Assembly (NCBI RefSeq): GCF_900120005.1
Contig: NZ_LT635454.1
Coordinates: 464,759 to 528,758, forward strand
Length of the DNA stretch: 64,000 nt
Direction: 5' to 3'
Origin: Holdemania sp. Marseille-P2844
GTDB taxonomy: Bacteria > Bacillota_I > Bacilli_A > Erysipelotrichales > Erysipelotrichaceae
The notes under the pieces are model-generated. The model was given only the letters and a program-made list of their open reading frames with translations. It did not search any database and had not been told where the DNA came from. This document shows positions 27,459-36,168 of this stretch, piece after piece. The position numbers and the translations under genes are program-made. How positions within the stretch are numbered: the stretch's first letter is position 1; every line of letters starts with the position of its first letter.

Positions 27459-29759
27459 ATGCTAAAAAAATATAAGTACCCGCTTTTACTTGCAGGAGCA
27501 GTAACTCTAATCTGTGGATGTATGTTTTTACCTAATTTGCTAGCGCACATACCGGTAACATATGGTACAGACTTAAAACCTGAACAGTTTTTCTTTAATA
27601 TGGAATTTACCAATTTAATGAATCAATTCTTTACCAAAGGAACCTTACCTTTTTATTCGTGGAGCATGTTTTTAGGTACTAATTTCTTTGCTTCGCAAAC
27701 CTTTTATATTATGGGCGATCCTTTTACTTGGGCAAGTTTGCTATTTCAAAATCTTAATTTCTTTGATAGAACTTTGTTATTAGAAATTGGAAAATTCTTC
27801 ATCAGTGCATTTTCAATGTTTTATTTGTTAAGAACGATGAAAATCTCAGAGAAAGTTAGTTTCTTCGGAGGCTTATGTTATGCGTTTAGTGGATGGGCTA
27901 TATTCTTTAGTGGACAATTAATGTTTCATTCTTTTTATTGTCTCGTGCCACTTTATTTCTGTGGTATAGAAAAATATCTTATTACTGGGAAGAAAATGCA
28001 GTTTCTTTTGATTACTGCTATTTTACTAAGTTCACATTGGTATTTCTTTTATACATTATCATTTTTAACACCTTTCTTTTATATTTATCGTTATAGTCAG
28101 ATAAAGTTTAATTTTAGTAAATTTATACCAGATACTTTGAAGTTAATTGGAATTTATTTAATTGGAGTAATGATGGCTGGAATCGTATTAGTTCCAACAA
28201 TTAGTTATATGAGCGGAAATAATCGAATTGGATTAAATATTTCATTATTATTTCAAGATCCGCAGGTCTATTTACACTTTCTTGCTTCTATGTTTGTTCC
28301 AAATTATCAATACATTTATGGCGTAAACGTATTTGAAACAAACTGGCATGTAACACGTGAAATTTGTATATGGGCAGGAAGTTTAACTGCATTGCTTGTT
28401 TGTCAGGTATTTTGTATAACTGATAAATCATATCAAAGGAAAACTTTGTTATTTTATCTATGTCTAATTATTCTAGCAATCTTTCCGATTGGAGATGCAG
28501 CGTTACACGGATTTAGTGAACCTTCGTTCAGATGGACTTTTTTGTTAACTTTATTTAATATAATTACAGCCTGTTATCTCTTTGATCATTTAGAAATTAT
28601 AAATATCAAAAAAATATATCCAATAGCTACTCTTATAGCTGCTTTTTGCATCGTTATTGTTCCTTTATCTGCAATAATAGAAGGCAAATTTAACATTGTT
28701 TTTAATGAATATGGTTCGCAAATTATTTTGTTTGCTGGGTGTGCTATATTAATTTTTGTTTTTGCGTTTTTGCTAAAGCGCAGAGCAATTAATGCGTTGC
28801 TTATTTTGTCTGTTTTGGAATTTGCATTATCAGGAGGGATTCATTATATTCGTAAAATGGATACTTCAGAAAGAGGAAGTTATGCTTTTGCGAATGAGGT
28901 AACCCATGTATTGCAAGATGAAGATCAAGGATTAAATAATTATCTAGATTATTTAGATCCAGAAAATTATACTGAATATTATAGAATTTACGTACCACAT
29001 AACTCGTTATATTGGAATTATAGTCATAATATGTCCATAGCTTATCAATTAAATGGATTGATGATTTATGACTCGACTTATTCACCATCAATCAACAAAC
29101 TTGCGGAACTTGCTCCAGAAATCAGGGAGTTTAACTCAGGAATGATTTTTAATATTAAGAATGGTGACTTAATGAAGTTTTTGAATGTTAAATATGCGTT
29201 AGTGTTAAATTCTAAAGAACTTCCTTTCGGAGTTAATTGGGAATTAATTCAAGATGACTATCGAGGAAGTATTTCAATATATGAAAACAAAGACTTCAGA
29301 CCGTTGGGAACTACTTATAATTCTGCATTAACTTATGAAGAATTTATGCAAACTAATCAAAGCCTCTATGAATTGAATAACATAGTAATATGTAATAATG
29401 AAAATCTTGAAGAAATAAAGGCACTTGTTAAACGTGATACGAAATCCGAATTAAATAACATTCAATATGGAGGAAATCAGCTTACGGGCGACATAAAATC
29501 TGATAATGGAGGATTTATGGTCATAACATTACCTTATGATGAAGGATGGAAAATCCTGGTTAATGAGAATGAAGTGAAAAAATATGAAGTTAATGGCGGC
29601 TTTATAGGAATACCAATTAATCAGGGGGAAAATCATATTGAGATGTATTTCGTACCAAAAGGATTTAAGTTTGGTTTGATAATGAGTGTTATTGGAAGTA
29701 TTATGGCTACGGTTTTATTCATTTTTAGCATAAAAGAAAGAAAAAAGTCCAGTATATAG
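27459..29759 (+). CDS. YfhO-family membrane protein 1 (GT-C glycosyltransferase-like)
   Basis: YfhO of Bacillus works with a CsbB-type GT2 and a GtrA-type flippase to glycosylate lipoteichoic acid; this is the family model. 766 residues from the ATG at 27459 after TGGAGG (an in-frame upstream start at 27441 lacks a site). The N-terminal outside loop has TYGTDLKPEQFFF (likely catalytic Asp), then LPFYSWSMFLGTNFFAS. About 13 helices follow, then a C-terminal outside domain with THVLQDEDQGLNNYL, YRIYVPHNSLYWNYS, YDSTYSP and the family hallmark LPYDEGWKILVNENEV, and a final helix. Closest to paralogue 5 (49552). A single-gene unit ending in a terminator, followed 47 bp later by a GT2 gene, its likely partner. 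Confidence 0.85.
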   Translation: MLKKYKYPLLLAGAVTLICGCMFLPNLLAHIPVTYGTDLKPEQFFFNMEFTNLMNQFFTKGTLPFYSWSMFLGTNFFASQTFYIMGDPFTWASLLFQNLNFFDRTLLLEIGKFFISAFSMFYLLRTMKISEKVSFFGGLCYAFSGWAIFFSGQLMFHSFYCLVPLYFCGIEKYLITGKKMQFLLITAILLSSHWYFFYTLSFLTPFFYIYRYSQIKFNFSKFIPDTLKLIGIYLIGVMMAGIVLVPTISYMSGNNRIGLNISLLFQDPQVYLHFLASMFVPNYQYIYGVNVFETNWHVTREICIWAGSLTALLVCQVFCITDKSYQRKTLLFYLCLIILAIFPIGDAALHGFSEPSFRWTFLLTLFNIITACYLFDHLEIINIKKIYPIATLIAAFCIVIVPLSAIIEGKFNIVFNEYGSQIILFAGCAILIFVFAFLLKRRAINALLILSVLEFALSGGIHYIRKMDTSERGSYAFANEVTHVLQDEDQGLNNYLDYLDPENYTEYYRIYVPHNSLYWNYSHNMSIAYQLNGLMIYDSTYSPSINKLAELAPEIREFNSGMIFNIKNGDLMKFLNVKYALVLNSKELPFGVNWELIQDDYRGSISIYENKDFRPLGTTYNSALTYEEFMQTNQSLYELNNIVICNNENLEEIKALVKRDTKSELNNIQYGGNQLTGDIKSDNGGFMVITLPYDEGWKILVNENEVKKYEVNGGFIGIPINQGENHIEMYFVPKGFKFGLIMSVIGSIMATVLFIFSIKERKKSSI

Positions 29760-29770
29760 AGGACTTTTTT
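29741..29770 (+). terminator. Terminator with the yfhO-1 stop codon in its loop
   Basis: AAAAAAGTCC (29741-29750), loop AGTATATAGA containing the TAG stop (29757-29759), GGACTTTTTT (29761-29770). A perfect 10-bp stem with a T-run. Confidence 0.9.
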
Positions 29771-29772
29771 GC

Positions 29773-29778
29773 TATAAT
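29773..29778 (+). promoter_or_regulatory. -10 element of the GT2/sugar operon promoter
   Basis: A perfect TATAAT begins 3 bp after the terminator T-run and lies 28 bp before the ATG at 29806. The -35 would fall inside the terminator hairpin, where no good match is seen. Confidence 0.5.
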
Positions 29779-29805
29779 AAATTAGTATCACAAGAGGAGT
29801 TAAAT

Positions 29806-30741
29806 ATGTCAAAAGTATCTATAGTTATTCCGTGCTATTTCAATGAACTGAATATAGCTGAGACTTATAAAGTATTAGTTCGTGATGTTTTTGAAAAAAG
29901 AAAAGATATTGAATTTGAAATTGTATTTGTTGATGATGGATCAAGAGATAAAACATTAGATGAATTAAAGAAAGTTCAAACATATGATAATCATGTGAAA
30001 ATTGTTAAACTTTCTCGTAATTTTGGAGAATTCCGTGCGATAGTTGCTGGCATGAGTCAAGCTACTGGCGATGCGATTGCTGTGATGAGTGCAGATTTAC
30101 AAGATCCTCCTTATTTAATTACAGAAATGATTCAATATTGGCAGCAAGGCGAGAAAGTAGTCATTGCAGCCAGAAATAAACGCGATGAGCCTTGGATAAA
30201 GAACTTCTTCGCTAATACTTATTATCGTATTGTAAGAAAGTTGGTTATTGCTGATTATCCTAAGCAGGGCTTTGATTTCTTTTTGATGGATAAGAGTGTA
30301 GCAGAGATTTTGGTTAATATGCAGGAAAAGAACTCTTCGATTTACGTTCAATTGATTTGGACTGGATTTAACCCAAAAGTTATAGAGTACACGAGACAAG
30401 CAAGAGAAAAAGGAAAATCAATGTGGTCCTATAAAAAAAGAATTGATCTTTTTATCGATACTTTTATTGTTTTCTCACATACTCCAATTCGTTGGATTAG
30501 TGGATTAGGTTTTCTAATGAGCATAAGTGGCTTTGTTTCAGCTTTGCTTCTAGTTTATGATAAATTGGTTCATGGGTCAGATGTTGCTGGATGGACATCT
30601 TTAATGGTTGTTGTCTTGGTGCTGGCGGGAGTACAAATGATTATGCTTGGAATTATCGGTGAGTATATGTGGAGAAATCTTGATGAATCTAGAAAACGCC
30701 CTTTATACATCATAGATGAAATAATTGAGGATAAAAAGTAA
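29806..30741 (+). CDS. GT2 polyprenyl-phosphate glycosyltransferase (CsbB/GtrB-like)
   Basis: Loads a sugar onto undecaprenyl phosphate at the cytoplasmic face. 311 residues: VSIVIPCYFNELNIAETY, IVFVDDGSRDKTLDEL, VKLSRNFGEFRAIVAGM and MSADLQDPPYLITEMI (metal-binding DLQD), then YPKQGFDFFLMDKSV and AREKGKSMWSYKKRIDL. Two C-terminal helices (about 228-250, 263-290) follow. All are typical of the CsbB/GtrB/ArnC group. GAGGAG precedes the ATG. The stop overlaps the start of the FdtA-like gene by 1 bp. Its position between yfhO-1 and deoxysugar genes suggests that it handles a deoxysugar made by its neighbours. Confidence 0.9.
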   Translation: MSKVSIVIPCYFNELNIAETYKVLVRDVFEKRKDIEFEIVFVDDGSRDKTLDELKKVQTYDNHVKIVKLSRNFGEFRAIVAGMSQATGDAIAVMSADLQDPPYLITEMIQYWQQGEKVVIAARNKRDEPWIKNFFANTYYRIVRKLVIADYPKQGFDFFLMDKSVAEILVNMQEKNSSIYVQLIWTGFNPKVIEYTRQAREKGKSMWSYKKRIDLFIDTFIVFSHTPIRWISGLGFLMSISGFVSALLLVYDKLVHGSDVAGWTSLMVVVLVLAGVQMIMLGIIGEYMWRNLDESRKRPLYIIDEIIEDKK

Positions 30742-31151
30742 TGAAGAATGTTTATTTGCAAGCTTTTAAGGCCCATGGCAGTGCGAATGATGGTTATCTT
30801 AGCGCAATAGAAAGAAATACAGGACTTCCGTTCGATATCCGAAGAGTTTATACTGTGATTAATACTCAAGAGGGAAATGTTAGAGGTTATCACGCACATA
30901 AAAGTTTATTTCAAATATTTTTTGCTTTAAGCGGAAAAATTGTTGTCCACTGCGAAGATATAAATGGTAATCAAGAGTGCTTTGAACTCAACGATCCTCA
31001 TGTAGGGCTTGTGTGTGGTCCTCAAATCTGGCATACGTTAACTTATCATGATAATGCAATATTGATGGTATTAGCCAGCGAAGGCTATGATGAATCTGAT
31101 TATATAAGAGAATATGATACATTTAAGATGTTGAAAGAAGGAAATTTATGA
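30741..31151 (+). CDS. FdtA/QdtA-like sugar 3,4-ketoisomerase (cupin)
   Basis: FdtA/QdtA enzymes convert dTDP-4-keto-6-deoxyglucose to the 3-keto isomer, the step before C3 amination. 136 residues, the normal size for the single-domain cupin. GNVRGYHAHKSLFQIFFALSG contains the active-site His pair (His51, His53), followed by GPQIWHTLTY in the second cupin strand set. Overlaps its neighbours on both sides (1 bp and 4 bp), so it is translationally coupled to the aminotransferase. The genes that would make the dTDP substrate (rmlA, rmlB) are not in the window, so the substrate must come from elsewhere or be a CDP-sugar made by RfbG. Confidence 0.85.
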   Translation: MKNVYLQAFKAHGSANDGYLSAIERNTGLPFDIRRVYTVINTQEGNVRGYHAHKSLFQIFFALSGKIVVHCEDINGNQECFELNDPHVGLVCGPQIWHTLTYHDNAILMVLASEGYDESDYIREYDTFKMLKEGNL

Positions 31152-32242
31152 AAATAGAAAATAATCAATTACTTCCGCAATATTTGAAATTTAAAAACGA
31201 ATATCTAAAAAAGGTCGAGGAGGTTTTAGATAGCGGATGGTATGTGCTCGGTAATGAAGTGAAGTGTTTTGAAGAAGAATTTGCTGAATATAATCAATCA
31301 AAATATTGTGTAGGTGTAGCCAGTGGACTTGATGCTTTGATTTTAGCTTTTGAAGCGCTTCATTTGAATCCTGGAGATGAAGTTATTGCGCCAGCAAATA
31401 CATATATAGCTTCAATTATGGGATTTACCAGAAATGGCTTAGTGCCTAAATTTGTTGAACCTGACCAATATTATAATTTGGATCCTTCGAAGATTGCAGC
31501 CGCTATAGGACCTAAGACAAAAGCAATTTGTGTTGTTCATTTGTACGGACAGATAGCAAATATGCCGGAAATAATGAAGATTGCAAGAAAATATAATCTT
31601 AAAGTTATTGAGGATTGCGCACAATCTCATGGTGCTTCTATTAATGGGAAGAAATGTGGCACCTGGGGTGATGTAGGTTGTTTTAGCTTCTATCCAACCA
31701 AAAATCTCGGCGGTTTCGGCGATGGGGGCGCCATTATTACAGATAATAAAGACATTGCTGAAGAAGTTAGAATGATGAGAAATTATGGTTCTAAAAAAAC
31801 ATATTATTTTGAAAAAGTAGGTTATAATTCTCGACTGGATGAACTTCAAGCTGGGCTATTGCGGGTTAAATTAAAACATTTAGATGAACTTACTGCTGAA
31901 AGAAAAAAAGATGCTTTAAGATATTTAACCGAAATCAAAAATCCTAAAATTAAATTACCTAAGATGCAGTTTGGTGAGTTAGGTCATGTATTTCATTTGT
32001 TTGTAATTGAAGTAGAAGATCGAGATAAATTCATGCGATATTGTGAAAATCATGAAATAGGTTTAAAGATTCATTATCCACAGCCCCCACATCTAAGCGA
32101 AGCATATCGAGATTTGGGTTACAAAAATGGTGATTTCCCAATTACTGAAATGATGGCTGATCATATAGTTTCTATACCTTTGTACAATGGGATAAATCTA
32201 TCTCAAATGAAATACATTATTGAATGTTTAAATAATTACTAA
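31148..32242 (+). CDS. DegT/DnrJ/EryC1/StrS sugar 3-aminotransferase (FdtB/QdtB-like)
   Basis: PLP enzyme that aminates a 3-keto-6-deoxysugar nucleotide to a 3-amino-3,6-dideoxyhexose. 364 residues. Motifs are VASGLDALILAFEAL, GDEVIAPANTYIAS, VIEDCAQSHGASINGK (PLP-binding Asp) and FSFYPTKNLGGFGDGGA with the Schiff-base Lys at 185, then NSRLDELQAGLLRVKL. Pairing with an FdtA-type isomerase, whose stop it overlaps (ATGA), is what points to the 3-amino product rather than a 4-amino sugar. No N-acyltransferase (FdtC/QdtC) gene is adjacent, so the amine may stay free or be acylated by an enzyme encoded elsewhere. Confidence 0.88.
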   Translation: MKIENNQLLPQYLKFKNEYLKKVEEVLDSGWYVLGNEVKCFEEEFAEYNQSKYCVGVASGLDALILAFEALHLNPGDEVIAPANTYIASIMGFTRNGLVPKFVEPDQYYNLDPSKIAAAIGPKTKAICVVHLYGQIANMPEIMKIARKYNLKVIEDCAQSHGASINGKKCGTWGDVGCFSFYPTKNLGGFGDGGAIITDNKDIAEEVRMMRNYGSKKTYYFEKVGYNSRLDELQAGLLRVKLKHLDELTAERKKDALRYLTEIKNPKIKLPKMQFGELGHVFHLFVIEVEDRDKFMRYCENHEIGLKIHYPQPPHLSEAYRDLGYKNGDFPITEMMADHIVSIPLYNGINLSQMKYIIECLNNY

Positions 32243-32295
32243 CGAATAAGTTGGCTTAGAAAGGAATAAATATATATTATTTAGTGTAATTGACA

Positions 32296-34341
32296 ATGAG
32301 AATTTATATATTATCAGCTATAGTGTTATTAGTCTTATCGTTTTTGCTTGGATCGGTCATAGTTGATTATTGCGGGCTAAGAAAGTATGGATTCCGATTC
32401 ACCGCTCCATTCGGTTTTTTTGTTATGATCGCTTTATTGCAGGTTTGTTATTACCCTATTCAAATAACACACGGAGATTCACGGCTGATTCATTTTTCCA
32501 CAATGTTAGTTTTTTTCCTTATTGTGATGCTGGCAATAATAAGGAGAAATAGTATAGTGATACAAATAAAGCAATTGATAAAGAATAAGAAACAAATATT
32601 ATTTTTATTATTCATAATGCTTTTATGTTTTGTGTTTTACTATAAAACGGAGATTTCGTTAAGAACAGATGATCTGACATTTTATGTACCTTATATTTCT
32701 GGAAATATTCATACTGAACATTTAACGGTATACAATGTTCAGTATGATTATCAAGGGTATTATCATTTCATAGCATCGATTATATTTTTACTAGAAAAGT
32801 TGAATACAATCAGATTTAATTACGATTATCTTCCTATCGGAGCAATTACTTGGATAATGGCGATTTTGTTTTACTTTTTGTTAACGGAAATAATGATCGA
32901 TATTTACAATATAATGAATAAAAATACAGATAATCACCGCTTAAATCTTTTTCTTCTGTTAATACTTGTTATCTATAATTTTAGTTTTGCTTGGTATCTA
33001 TCTCAGCCTTATTATGGTAATACGATGCGCAGAATAAATGTTATTTTGTTAATCCCATTATGTGGGATTATTTCAAAAGATCACAATTTAAAAATAACAG
33101 CCTTAGTATCGTTGCTCTTTGGTTCTTTAATTTCTTTTACTTCTACAGGTTTCTTTTTTAGCGCAATGATAATTTATTGTTTATTATTATATTTTATGAA
33201 TTCGAAGAGTAAAAACTATATAGAACAAATTGCTTTAATCTCAATTTTTCCAGCAATTTTTATGGTTTTATTTATAAAAAGTAAATTGATTTCTATTTTT
33301 GTAATTTTATTATATTTAGTTTATTTCGTTTTTAAAATATTTCATATACTCCCTTATATCGAAAAATATTTGAATAAATTTTCAGCATATTTTTTTATTG
33401 GCGTACCCATGCTCTTTACTATCGTGCCTTTTTTACCTTTTTACGTAAAAAGGAAATTTAATTCTGGTAGTTTTGAACTTGAAAATTATAATTTTTTTGA
33501 TCCCCATGCTTTTGAATCTGTACCAAACTATTTAAATTTTTCAGTTTATAATGTTTCAAGTTTCATTAGAAATTTCTTTTTCTTATTAATTTGGTTGGCG
33601 GTTATTTACTTTTTATATAATTCTTATAAAAAAAGTAAATTATCGTTCCTTCCTTTTTATCTTTTTACAATGTTTTTAACTTTTTTTAACCCGTTAGTAT
33701 TTCAATTCGTTGCTGATAATATAACAAATGTAGTATATTTTAGGATCTATGATTTAATATTTAACTCGTTTACTCTATTTGCTTTGTTTTACTATTTGAT
33801 TAAAGATTTAAAAAAACCTATGTTAATTGGCGTATTGCTTTTAATTTTTGTGATCAATGAATTAACATTTAATCCTGTTTGGTGGTCAATATTCTCTAAA
33901 AAAGATGAAGATTTTAACCCTTTGTATCACACAAGCAACAAGGAAATAGAAGTTTTAGAAGAGTTCACTGAAAAGTTTTTAAGCCCTAGTGATAAACCGA
34001 TTATTATTGCTTCGCAAATATATAGTACTGAATCACTGACAACTGCCAACTTAAAGAATACAATAAAAAATTTTGCTGATTTGGATGGAATGATTAAATT
34101 TAATGACTTTGATCATCAATTTCAAAGAGTTTTTTATCGCAGATCTCCTGCTGTGGAAGATATTGGTGCTGATTATTTAAAAGCTTGCGAATTTGCAAAA
34201 GAAAAAGATGTAGAATATGTTATACTAGACGCACAGTATAATTGGGAATTAGAAACAGGTATCGGTTATTGTGGGGAAAAATTATTCGAAATGCATAATT
34301 ATCGTATTTTTAAAATGCACTATGACTGGTTAAAGGAGTGA
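32296..34341 (+). CDS. Large multi-pass membrane protein, paralogue of 19333
   Basis: 681 residues from the ATG at 32296; an in-frame TTG at 32290 is a less likely start. No clear ribosome-binding site precedes it, and the gap from the aminotransferase stop is 53 bp. It shares with 19333 the N-terminal pattern RFTAPFGFFVMIALLQVCYYP, the loop LRTDDLTFYVPYISGNI (acidic pair where 19333 has SDSP), the YQGYYHF motif, and a soluble tail with PLYHTSNKEIEVLEEF. About 13 helices. Probable GT-C-type transferase by analogy; the family name (DUF6077) is tentative. Among the most AT-rich genes here. It lies between deoxysugar genes, 5 bp before rfbF. Confidence 0.72.
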   Translation: MRIYILSAIVLLVLSFLLGSVIVDYCGLRKYGFRFTAPFGFFVMIALLQVCYYPIQITHGDSRLIHFSTMLVFFLIVMLAIIRRNSIVIQIKQLIKNKKQILFLLFIMLLCFVFYYKTEISLRTDDLTFYVPYISGNIHTEHLTVYNVQYDYQGYYHFIASIIFLLEKLNTIRFNYDYLPIGAITWIMAILFYFLLTEIMIDIYNIMNKNTDNHRLNLFLLLILVIYNFSFAWYLSQPYYGNTMRRINVILLIPLCGIISKDHNLKITALVSLLFGSLISFTSTGFFFSAMIIYCLLLYFMNSKSKNYIEQIALISIFPAIFMVLFIKSKLISIFVILLYLVYFVFKIFHILPYIEKYLNKFSAYFFIGVPMLFTIVPFLPFYVKRKFNSGSFELENYNFFDPHAFESVPNYLNFSVYNVSSFIRNFFFLLIWLAVIYFLYNSYKKSKLSFLPFYLFTMFLTFFNPLVFQFVADNITNVVYFRIYDLIFNSFTLFALFYYLIKDLKKPMLIGVLLLIFVINELTFNPVWWSIFSKKDEDFNPLYHTSNKEIEVLEEFTEKFLSPSDKPIIIASQIYSTESLTTANLKNTIKNFADLDGMIKFNDFDHQFQRVFYRRSPAVEDIGADYLKACEFAKEKDVEYVILDAQYNWELETGIGYCGEKLFEMHNYRIFKMHYDWLKE

Positions 34342-34346
34342 ATTAA

Positions 34347-35120
34347 ATGAAAGTCGTAATTTTAGCAGGTGGGTATGGAACACGGATCAGTGAAGAATCT
34401 CATTTAAAGCCAAAACCGATGATTGAAATTGGGGGAAAACCAATTATGTGGCATATTATGAAATATTATAGTCATTTTGGTTTTCATGATTTTGTGATTT
34501 GCTGTGGTTATAAAGGTTATGTAATTAAAGAATTCTTTGCTGACTACTTTCTCCATAATTCAGACATCACATTTGATTTGCAGAACAATAAACTGGAAAT
34601 CCATAATAACAGTTCAGAGCCTTGGAAAGTAACCTGTGTAGATACCGGTTTGAATACAATGACAGGCGGAAGAATTAAACGAATTCAAAAGTTTATTGGC
34701 AATGAGTCGTTTCTGATGACCTATGGAGATGGTGTTAGTGATGTAGATATCACTTCATTACTTGAATGCCATAGAAAAGCGAGAAAAACTGTGACTTTAA
34801 CTGCAGTTCGCCCGGGAGGTAGATTCGGAGCACTTGAATTATCTGAATCTAATGAAATTCGATCTTTCAAGGAAAAGAATATTGATGATGGTGGATGGAT
34901 TAATGGCGGATTTATGGTGATAGAGCCACAGATATTTGATTATCTTAATGGAGATTCTTGTGTTTTTGAAAGGGAGCCTTTGGAAGCTTTAGCAAATCAA
35001 GGACAGTTACAAGCTTATAAACATTATGGATTTTGGCAATGCATGGATACGATGAATGATAAGAATAAATTAGAGAAACTTCTAGAAAAAGAGGAAGCAC
35101 CATGGAAAGTATGGGATTGA
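34347..35120 (+). CDS. rfbF: Glucose-1-phosphate cytidylyltransferase
   Basis: Makes CDP-glucose from CTP and glucose 1-phosphate, the entry to CDP-3,6-dideoxyhexoses. 257 residues, the usual length. The nucleotidyl-transferase start VVILAGGYGTRISEESHLKPKPMIEIGG is diagnostic, with the CDP-glucose-type follow-up PIMWHIMKYYSHFG. Later motifs are MTYGDGVSDVDI (metal-binding Asp) and the C-terminal FWQCMDTMNDKNKLE. ATG follows AAAGGAG. The end overlaps the start of rfbG. First of three consecutive genes whose order rfbF-rfbG-rfbH is that of known CDP-dideoxyhexose clusters. Confidence 0.95.
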   Translation: MKVVILAGGYGTRISEESHLKPKPMIEIGGKPIMWHIMKYYSHFGFHDFVICCGYKGYVIKEFFADYFLHNSDITFDLQNNKLEIHNNSSEPWKVTCVDTGLNTMTGGRIKRIQKFIGNESFLMTYGDGVSDVDITSLLECHRKARKTVTLTAVRPGGRFGALELSESNEIRSFKEKNIDDGGWINGGFMVIEPQIFDYLNGDSCVFEREPLEALANQGQLQAYKHYGFWQCMDTMNDKNKLEKLLEKEEAPWKVWD

Positions 35121-36166
35121 TGAAATCATTTTACAAAGGGAAAAAAGTTTTAGTTACCGGACATACTGGCTTTAAGGGAAGCTGGCTATGCAGTATTCTT
35201 TTAGAATGTGGCGCAGAAATATGTGGTATTGGATTGCAGCCTAATACAGATCCCTCATTATTTAATTTATTAGATTTAGAAAATCGTATTCAGTCGCATA
35301 TTTTAGATATTCGGGATCTTCAAAACGTTAAAAGGATTTTTGATGAATTTAAACCAGAAATTGTCTTTCACTTAGCAGCTCAGCCCTTGGTCATTGATTC
35401 CTATAAAAATCCAGTTTACACCTTCGATGTTAACGTTATTGGAACTGTTAATATTTTGGAATGTATTCGATTAAATCCTTGTGTGAAATCGTTCGTTAAT
35501 GTGACCACAGATAAAGTTTATGAGAATCAGGAACAAGAAAGTTACGGTTACGTTGAAACTGATAGATTGAATGGCTATGATCCTTATTCTAATAGTAAAT
35601 CTTGTTCAGAGCTGGTTACCGCGTCATACTGTAAATCGTTTTTTAGTGATCGAAATTTAGCTGTTTCAACATGCCGGGCAGGAAATGTTATCGGAGGCGG
35701 AGATTTCTCGGAGAATCGAATAGTTCCTGATTGTATAAAATACACTGTAAAAAATATACCAATTATTGTTAGGAACCCAAATTCAGTCCGGCCATATCAA
35801 CATGTTTTGGAAGCAGATATGTTCTATTTAATGTTGGCTATGAAACAATATAATAATAAAAGCTATGCAGGAAATTATAATATTGGGCCAGATGATAGCG
35901 ATTGTGTAACAACAAGTCAGCTTTGTGAGCTGTTTTGTCATTTTTGGGAAGGTGCTAAATGGAAAGCAACGGACTATCAAGGGCCGCATGAAGCTAATTT
36001 TCTAAAATTAAATTGTGAAAAAGCAAAAAGTATTTTAAAATGGTATCCACGCTGGCATGTGGCTGAGGCTGTAAAGAAGACTATAGAATGGTCAAAAGTA
36101 TTTGTAAATAACGGAGATCTTAAAGAAATTACAAGTCATCAAATTTTAGAATATATGGAGGAATGA
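35102..36166 (+). CDS. rfbG: CDP-glucose 4,6-dehydratase
   Basis: NAD-dependent short-chain dehydrogenase that turns CDP-glucose into CDP-4-keto-6-deoxyglucose. 354 residues. VLVTGHTGFKGSWL is the NAD-binding loop with the form special to this subfamily; VFHLAAQPLVIDSYKNP and the catalytic NVTTDKVYEN with YDPYSNSKSCSEL (YxxxK) follow. Start at 35102, with AGAGGAAG just upstream, overlaps rfbF by 19 bp; an ATG at 35120 (TGATG overlap) is an alternative closer to the usual N-terminus. Its product feeds RfbH. Confidence 0.95.
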   Translation: MESMGLMKSFYKGKKVLVTGHTGFKGSWLCSILLECGAEICGIGLQPNTDPSLFNLLDLENRIQSHILDIRDLQNVKRIFDEFKPEIVFHLAAQPLVIDSYKNPVYTFDVNVIGTVNILECIRLNPCVKSFVNVTTDKVYENQEQESYGYVETDRLNGYDPYSNSKSCSELVTASYCKSFFSDRNLAVSTCRAGNVIGGGDFSENRIVPDCIKYTVKNIPIIVRNPNSVRPYQHVLEADMFYLMLAMKQYNNKSYAGNYNIGPDDSDCVTTSQLCELFCHFWEGAKWKATDYQGPHEANFLKLNCEKAKSILKWYPRWHVAEAVKKTIEWSKVFVNNGDLKEITSHQILEYMEE

Positions 36167-36168
36167 TT

